Below, in pieces: positions 14,527-18,100 of a DNA stretch of 18,100 nucleotides (its first letter is position 1; each line of letters begins with the position of its first letter). Both the position numbers and the translations under genes were made by a program. The notes under the pieces were generated by a model. That model saw nothing but the letters and a program-made list of their open reading frames with translations. It searched no databases and had not been told where the DNA came from. The stretch spans positions 1 through 18,100 of the forward strand of contig CAMDKB010000028.1 in NCBI GenBank assembly GCA_945901195.1, in the 5' to 3' direction. Source of the DNA: Rhizobium sp. Q54 (GTDB lineage: Bacteria > Pseudomonadota > Alphaproteobacteria > Rhizobiales > Beijerinckiaceae).

Positions 14527-15531
14527 CTAGGCCACCGTCATGATGATCTTGCCCTGATGCTGGCTTGTTTCCATGCGTGCGTGCGCAGTGGATGCCTCAT
14601 GCAGCGGGAAAGTTGAATCGATGATCGGCCGGCACTTGCCTGCCGCCCACATCGGCGCAACATGTTCTTCTAGCGAGCGGGCGATTTCCGACTTTTCTGC
14701 GATCGTGCGCGGACGCAACGCCGAGCCGGTCCACATGAGCCGCTTGGCTGAGATCGGGCGGATATCGAGACCCTCGATCTTGTAACCCAGTTGCAAGGCG
14801 ATCTGGCCGATACGCGCATCGCGCGCTGCAGCTTCAAAATTGCGCTGCACATAGGGACCGGCCACCATGTCGAGAATCACGTTGGCCCCCTTGCCGCCCG
14901 TGGCCTTCTTCACCTCTTCCACAAAATCCTGCGTCTTGTAATTGATGGCGACATCAGCCCCGAGTTTCTTGCAGAAATCGCACTTTTCGTCGCTGCCCGC
15001 AGTGATGATGACACGCGCACCGATCTCTTTGGCCAGCATGATCAGCGTCGTGCCGATGCCCGAAGAACCGCCATGGCACAGCGCCGTTTCGCCCTTCGAT
15101 AGTTTCGCGATCATGAAGCCGTTGACCCAGACCGTGAAGAACGTCTCGGGAATGCCAGCAGCCTCGATCCAGGAAAAGCCCTTCGGCTTGACCAGCGCGT
15201 GTCCTTGATTGACGGTGACATATTCCGCATAGCCGCCGCCATGGGTGAGCGCGCAGACCTCGTCACCCACTTTCCATTTGGCGACATTCGCGCCCAGGGC
15301 AGCAACAACGCCGGAAACTTCCAGTCCCGGCAGAGGCGACGCATCCGCGGGCGCCGGATAACGGCCTTGCCGCTGCGACACATCCGGGCGGTTCACACCA
15401 GCGGCCATGACCTTGACGAGGATTTCCCCATCCTTTGGCTGCGGCACTTTTTCGGTCACAGGCTGGAGCACTTCAGGCCCACCGGCAGCCGTGATGGCAA
15501 TCGCAGTCATCGTTTCAGGCAAAGCGGACAT
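14527..15531 (-). CDS. NAD(P)H:quinone oxidoreductase, zinc-independent MDR family (PIG3-like)
   Basis: A 334-residue medium-chain dehydrogenase/reductase. The GroES-like N-terminal half contains AGVNRPDVSQRQGRYP (44-59), a signature of the PIG3/quinone-oxidoreductase group. The Rossmann half begins with HGGSSGIGT (153-161), the NADPH site. The zinc ligands of true alcohol dehydrogenases are missing. Such enzymes reduce quinones or alpha,beta-unsaturated carbonyl compounds with NADPH. The ATG at 15531 (MSALPETMTAIAITAAGGPEVLQ) has AAGAGG upstream, and the longer frame to 15618 lacks homology. It is the first gene of a four-gene minus-strand cluster and abuts the FAD monooxygenase with no gap. 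It may process a quinone or enone made by the monooxygenases. That is inference from position. Confidence 0.9.
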   Translation of the reverse strand: MSALPETMTAIAITAAGGPEVLQPVTEKVPQPKDGEILVKVMAAGVNRPDVSQRQGRYPAPADASPLPGLEVSGVVAALGANVAKWKVGDEVCALTHGGGYAEYVTVNQGHALVKPKGFSWIEAAGIPETFFTVWVNGFMIAKLSKGETALCHGGSSGIGTTLIMLAKEIGARVIITAGSDEKCDFCKKLGADVAINYKTQDFVEEVKKATGGKGANVILDMVAGPYVQRNFEAAARDARIGQIALQLGYKIEGLDIRPISAKRLMWTGSALRPRTIAEKSEIARSLEEHVAPMWAAGKCRPIIDSTFPLHEASTAHARMETSQHQGKIIMTVA

Positions 15532-15570
15532 GAAAGCCTCTTTCGGGTTTCCTTGGATGATGACGCCTGA

Positions 15571-15591
15571 CCTAGCCCGGGCGCGGGTAGG
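15571..15591. promoter_or_regulatory. Imperfect 21-bp palindrome before the quinone oxidoreductase operon
   Basis: CCTAGCCCG and CGCGGGTAGG face each other across the region 40-60 bp upstream of the first gene of the four-gene cluster, with one bulged base. On the minus strand TTGCCA lies just upstream and TAGGTC 17 bp further, a weak -35/-10 pair that would place the palindrome between the promoter elements. A repressor operator is possible. No regulator gene is adjacent. Confidence 0.3.
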
Positions 15592-15648
15592 TGGCAAGCG
15601 CAGGGCGACCACGCACACTCTGCACCCTGTTCACCCCACAAATTCAAA

Positions 15649-15672
15649 GCCCGGAAAAAGCAGAAAGCGGGC
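15649..15672 (-). terminator. Possible weak terminator after yebC
   Basis: Just beyond the yebC stop, CGGGC (15668-15672) and GCCCG (15649-15653) can pair with a 14-nt loop. On the minus strand they are followed by TTTGAATTTG. The stem is short and the T-tract interrupted, so the call is tentative. Confidence 0.3.
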
Positions 15673-15674
15673 GC

Positions 15675-16421
15675 TTATCCGCCCAACTTCGCCATCAGCG
15701 CATCAGAGATCTCGAAATTCGCATAGACGTTCTGCACATCATCATGCTCGTCTAGATTATTGGTGAGCTTGAGAATTTTTTCGCCGGTTTCATCGTCCAC
15801 GTTGATCGTATTTTGCGGACGCCAGACGAGTTTGGATTTGCGGGGTTCGCCGAATTTGGCTTCGAGCGCCTTGGAGACTTCCACAAAGCTTTCAATCGAG
15901 GTCGTGATCACGTGTCCGTCGGCGCTGGAGACGACATCATCTGCGCCAGCTTCCAGCACGGCTTCCAGCATCGCGTCTTCACTGGCCACCTTGGTGTCGA
16001 ATTCAATTTCGCCCACATGGTCGAACATGAAGGCAACCGCCCCGGTCTCCGCCAGCGCCCCGCCTGCCTTTGTGAAATAGGAACGCACATCGCTGGCCGT
16101 GCGGTTGCGGTTGTCCGTCAGCGCCTCGACTATCAGCGCAACGCCGCCGGGCGCATAACCCTCATAGCGCACTTCGTCATAACTCTCGGTGTCGCCACCG
16201 GCGGCCTTCTTGATCGCGCGCTCGATATTATCCTTGGGCATGTTTTCAGCGCGCGCCGCCAGAACCGCCAGCCGCAAACGCGGGTTCATGGCAGGATCGG
16301 GCATGCCCATCTTGGCGGCCACGGTGATTTCGCGGCCCAGTTTGGAGAACACCCGGGCGCGGATAGCATCCATCTTGCCCTTCTTGTGCATGATGTTTTT
16401 ATATTGGCTATGGCCTGCCAT
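15675..16421 (-). CDS. yebC: YebC/PmpR family protein
   Basis: A 248-residue YebC/TACO1 family protein, the standard length. It begins with the family signature MAGHSQYKNIMHKKGKMDAI and continues with VFSKLGREITVAAKMG and NPRLRLAVLAARAENMPKDNIERAIKKA, then YEGYAPGGVALIVEALTDNRNRTASDVR (domain 2) and an acidic third domain. YebC proteins were long annotated as transcriptional regulators. More recent work links the family to translation, relieving ribosome stalling at proline stretches. The ATG at 16421 (complement of 16419-16421) is preceded by GAGGAC, and the longer frame to 16469 is unsupported. Upstream on the plus strand is tolQ, so the two genes diverge. In many alphaproteobacteria yebC lies upstream of ruvCAB and tol genes in one orientation, and here the ruv genes and ybgC are missing in between. 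Confidence 0.93.
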   Translation of the reverse strand: MAGHSQYKNIMHKKGKMDAIRARVFSKLGREITVAAKMGMPDPAMNPRLRLAVLAARAENMPKDNIERAIKKAAGGDTESYDEVRYEGYAPGGVALIVEALTDNRNRTASDVRSYFTKAGGALAETGAVAFMFDHVGEIEFDTKVASEDAMLEAVLEAGADDVVSSADGHVITTSIESFVEVSKALEAKFGEPRKSKLVWRPQNTINVDDETGEKILKLTNNLDEHDDVQNVYANFEISDALMAKLGG

Positions 16422-16526
16422 GGTCGTCCTCTGGAAGAATGGGGATCCCGGAGCCGAAGCGCCCCGCAACGCCAGCTTTATACGCGCCCCCCAAACGAAT
16501 TTTCAACTCCCGCTTAACCCTAAGCA

Positions 16527-16554
16527 AATCTTAAACACTGCCCTGCTATTTCAA
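16527..16554 (-). promoter_or_regulatory. Candidate sigma-70-type promoter for yebC
   Basis: On the minus strand TTGAAA (complement of 16549-16554) is separated by 16 bp from AAGATT (complement of 16527-16532), about 105 bp upstream of the yebC start. The -35 matches the consensus at five of six positions and the -10 is weak. No other clear promoter is seen in this 289-bp divergent gap. Confidence 0.25.
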
Positions 16555-16602
16555 AGCACGGAAAACCGGTTTCAAGCCCTAGTTTCGTCCGATTTTACCG
16601 TG

Positions 16603-16698
16603 AAAAGCGGGCTTCCCGCCCAGTGCAAAGCGGGTCTCCCGCCCCGTTGCCAAGCGGCTATCCCGCTGAAATGCAAAAGCGGATACCCGCTAAAATGA
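16603..16698 (+). repeat. Four tandem 24-bp palindromic repeats in the tolQ leader
   Basis: Four adjacent 24-bp units lie at 16603-16626, 16627-16650, 16651-16674 and 16675-16698. Each has the form AAA-GCGG-short loop-CCGC followed by a variable stretch ending in TGC (TGA in the last). The palindromic cores are GCGGG-CTT-CCCGC (16607-16619), GCGGG-TCT-CCCGC (16630-16642), AGCGG-N5-CCGCT (16653-16667) and AGCGG-N4-CCGCT (16678-16691). The arms change together in the third and fourth units, so pairing is kept while sequence varies. The array ends 12 bp before the tolQ start, with the ribosome-binding site at its edge. Confidence 0.85.
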
Positions 16699-16710
16699 AG
16701 GAAACCAGTT

Positions 16711-17469
16711 ATGAACCCAACCGACGTCGCGGGTGGCGCTCCGGTCGAAATCACGATCTGGGGCATGTTTTGGGGCGCCCACCTGGTCGTGAAACTCGTC
16801 ATGGTCGGCCTGCTGGTCGCCTCGGTCTGGTGCTGGTCCATCATCATCAACAAATATCTGTTGTTCGGGCGCGTGGAGAAATCCATGGACCGTTTCGAGG
16901 AAACCTTCTGGTCCGGCAATTCGCTGGAAGACCTGTTCCAGACCCTATCCGCCCGACCAACAACTGGAATGGCATCGCTCTTTGTGGCGGCCATGCGCGA
17001 ATGGAAACGCTCATTCTCGGCATCGGCCGCATTCATGGGCTTGCAAGCGCGCATCGAGAAGGTGCTGGACGTGTCCATCGCCCGTGAAGTCGAGCGGCTG
17101 GAATCCCAATTGCTTGTTCTGGCTTCCGTAGCGTCCGCTGGCCCGTTCATCGGCCTGTTCGGAACCGTTTGGGGCATCATGACCGCCTTCCGCTCCATCG
17201 CAGCCTCGAAGAACACGTCACTTGCGGTGGTCGCGCCCGGTATTGCTGAGGCTCTGTTTGCCACAGCCATTGGCCTTTTCGCCGCGATCCCGGCGTTGAT
17301 TTTCTACAATATCCTGCAGGGACGTGTAGCGCGTTCACAAGCGCGCCTCGAAAGCTTTGCCGATGAATTCTCGTCAATTCTCTCACGCCAGATCGACCAG
17401 CACGTCGCCTCCGAAAATTCGGGTCGTCCGGTCGGCCCGGCGCGCGAGCGCGTGAACCTGGAGGCCTGA
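16711..17469 (+). CDS. tolQ: Tol-Pal system proton channel subunit TolQ
   Basis: A 252-residue inner-membrane protein of the TolQ/ExbB/MotA family. Three transmembrane helices are visible: TM1 at about 24-46 (VKLVMVGLLVASVWCWSIIINKY), TM2 at 134-160 and TM3 at 177-203. A cytoplasmic loop of about 85 residues separates TM1 and TM2. TM2 contains GPFIGLFGTVWGIM, the family hallmark with pore-lining Thr152, and TM3 has Thr185 in ALFATAIGLFAAIPA. With TolR it forms the proton-driven motor that energises TolA for outer-membrane constriction during division. The ATG at 16711 has AAGGA nine bases upstream. It begins right after a 24-bp tandem repeat array. tolR follows after one base, and ybgC, often the preceding gene, is absent. 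Confidence 0.95.
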   Translation: MNPTDVAGGAPVEITIWGMFWGAHLVVKLVMVGLLVASVWCWSIIINKYLLFGRVEKSMDRFEETFWSGNSLEDLFQTLSARPTTGMASLFVAAMREWKRSFSASAAFMGLQARIEKVLDVSIAREVERLESQLLVLASVASAGPFIGLFGTVWGIMTAFRSIAASKNTSLAVVAPGIAEALFATAIGLFAAIPALIFYNILQGRVARSQARLESFADEFSSILSRQIDQHVASENSGRPVGPARERVNLEA

Positions 17470-17470
17470 G

Positions 17471-17920
17471 ATGGGCATGTCGGTCGGCGCAGCCGGACAC
17501 AAGGGCGGACGCCGCCGCCGCGGCGTACCGCGTTACGGCGCGATGGCGGAAATCAACATGACGCCATTCATCGACGTCATGCTGGTGCTGCTGATTATTT
17601 TCATGGTTGCCGCCCCGCTGCTGGCGACGGGCGTTCCCATCGATCTGCCGGAAACCCAGGCTTCCGCGCTGAATATCGACCAGAAGCCGATATCTATCGC
17701 CATAGATGAGAAGGGTGCCATCTTCGTTTCCGACCAGCCCGTCGGTCTCGATCAGGTCGTCGACCGCGTGAAGTCTCTGGCAAAGGCAGGCGCCGACGAG
17801 CGCATTTATGTGCGCGGATCCAAAGCCGTGAACTATGGCCGCGTCGCCGAAGTGATGGCTCTGGTGACCGCAGCAGGCTTCAAGAAGGTCGCGCTCGTAA
17901 CCGAGCAGGGTAAGAAGTAG
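17471..17920 (+). CDS. tolR: Tol-Pal system protein TolR
   Basis: A 149-residue ExbD/TolR protein. A short basic cytoplasmic start (KGGRRRRGVPRYG, 11-23) precedes the single transmembrane helix, in which INMTPFIDVMLVLLIIFM carries the essential proton-carrying Asp35. The periplasmic domain follows with LPETQAS, PISIAIDEKGAIFVSDQPV and a terminal segment (VNYGRVAEVMALVTAAGFKKVALVTE), the normal TolR/ExbD layout. It works with TolQ in a proton-driven complex. The start codon lies one base after the tolQ stop, so the two are almost certainly co-translated. The downstream tolA begins 12 bp after the stop. Confidence 0.95.
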   Translation: MGMSVGAAGHKGGRRRRGVPRYGAMAEINMTPFIDVMLVLLIIFMVAAPLLATGVPIDLPETQASALNIDQKPISIAIDEKGAIFVSDQPVGLDQVVDRVKSLAKAGADERIYVRGSKAVNYGRVAEVMALVTAAGFKKVALVTEQGKK

Positions 17921-17932
17921 GAGTAGCAGGAG

Positions 17933-18100
17933 TTGGAATTTCGCCGTAACGAGCCCGGCATATTCGTCTCCGCAGCAGTGCATATCGCAGTGCTGGCGTT
18001 TTCGCTCGTCGCTTTTTCCTCTACCCAGAAATTCGAGGATGCCCAGGAATCGATCCCGGTGGAAATGATCACCGAGAGCGAAATGAACCAGATCATGAAG
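17933..18100 (+). CDS. tolA: TolA N-terminus (partial, runs off right edge)
   Basis: An open frame beginning with TTG at 17933 runs to the window end. The first 56 residues are a short charged start (MEFRRNEPG), one transmembrane helix (IFVSAAVHIAVLAFSLVAF) and then ESIPVEMITESEMNQIMK. The I-P-V-E-M/V-I-T/S-E-S-E-x-N-Q-I motif just after the helix is characteristic of alphaproteobacterial TolA. TolA spans the periplasm and links the TolQR motor to TolB-Pal. No ATG lies upstream of the helix in this frame. AGGAG at 17919-17923 sits nine bases before the TTG, supporting that start. The gene follows tolR by 12 bp. The long helical domain and C-terminal domain are outside the window. Confidence 0.85.
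   Translation, partial: MEFRRNEPGIFVSAAVHIAVLAFSLVAFSSTQKFEDAQESIPVEMITESEMNQIMK

Noticed and set aside
13417..14616. A 399-codon plus-strand open frame opposite the FAD monooxygenase
   Set aside because: It is antisense to a gene with intact FAD motifs, its translation is His/Arg-rich without recognisable domains, and it crosses into the next gene. It is a GC-codon shadow.
15813..16517. A 234-codon plus-strand open frame opposite yebC
   Set aside because: It is antisense to a clear YebC gene, its translation is low-complexity and without family features, and no ribosome-binding site is evident.
16514..16534. TTAACC and CTTAA in the yebC-tolQ gap as a possible CtrA site
   Set aside because: The two TTAA elements are 13 bp apart, not the 7 bp of the CtrA consensus, so the match is only a half-site.
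16189..16698. A plus-strand frame ending in an 8-residue peptide repeat (KSGLPAQC-like) before tolQ
   Set aside because: Most of it is antisense to yebC. The peptide repeat is simply the translation of the 24-bp DNA repeats, and no start codon or ribosome-binding site lies near the repeated part.
16603..16698. CRISPR-like array before tolQ
   Set aside because: The units are contiguous with no unique spacers and imperfect throughout, and no cas genes are present. It is a tandem repeat.
17177..17983. A 268-codon minus-strand open frame opposite tolQ, tolR and tolA
   Set aside because: It crosses three genes of a well-supported operon, and its Leu/His/Arg-rich translation has no plausible fold.

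Overview
The window looks like an alphaproteobacterial chromosome of moderate to high GC. The main evidence is a TrcR/DUF1013 gene, an alphaproteobacterial-style tolQ-tolR-tolA start, a YebC regulator, a DUF427 protein and mixed ATG/GTG/TTG start use. The genus cannot be named from sequence alone. No rRNA, tRNA, CRISPR array, insertion sequence, integrase or attachment site was seen. Gene density is high and no gene-free stretch exceeds about 300 bases.

Layout. (1) 1-304: the C-terminal end of a membrane protein entering from the left. (2) 338-2624, minus strand: a PAP2-type phosphatase overlapping a GtrA-family membrane protein by 4 bp, then a TauE/SafE permease. (3) 2826-5819, plus strand: propionyl-CoA synthetase (prpE), a Uma2/DUF820 nuclease-fold protein and a DUF427 protein. 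(4) 5885-9178, minus strand: a long-chain acyl-CoA ligase, the cell-cycle regulator gene trcR with a clear intrinsic terminator, and an unrecognised 152-residue protein. (5) 9321-11363, plus strand: an M3 zinc oligopeptidase (Dcp/OpdA type). (6) 11412-15531, minus strand: four tightly packed genes read in the order quinone oxidoreductase, FAD aromatic-ring-type monooxygenase, alpha/beta hydrolase, luciferase-like flavin monooxygenase. They look like one operon for oxidative breakdown of an unidentified organic compound. (7) 15675-16421, minus strand: yebC. (8) 16711-18100, plus strand: tolQ, tolR and the start of tolA, the inner-membrane motor of the Tol-Pal envelope system, cut off by the window end.

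Much of the gene content is metabolic: two AMP-forming acyl-CoA ligases and the four-gene flavin/quinone cluster suggest an organism that uses fatty acids, propionate and more complex carbon compounds. No classical defence or mobile system is evident. The strongest unexplained structures are non-coding. The tolQ leader holds four tandem 24-bp units, each with a small palindrome. The convergent junction at about 11352-11421 holds a palindrome across a stop codon followed by three 18-bp tandem repeats. Paired TTGCGC/GCGCAA arms lie upstream of trcR and between the 152-residue gene and the M3 peptidase.
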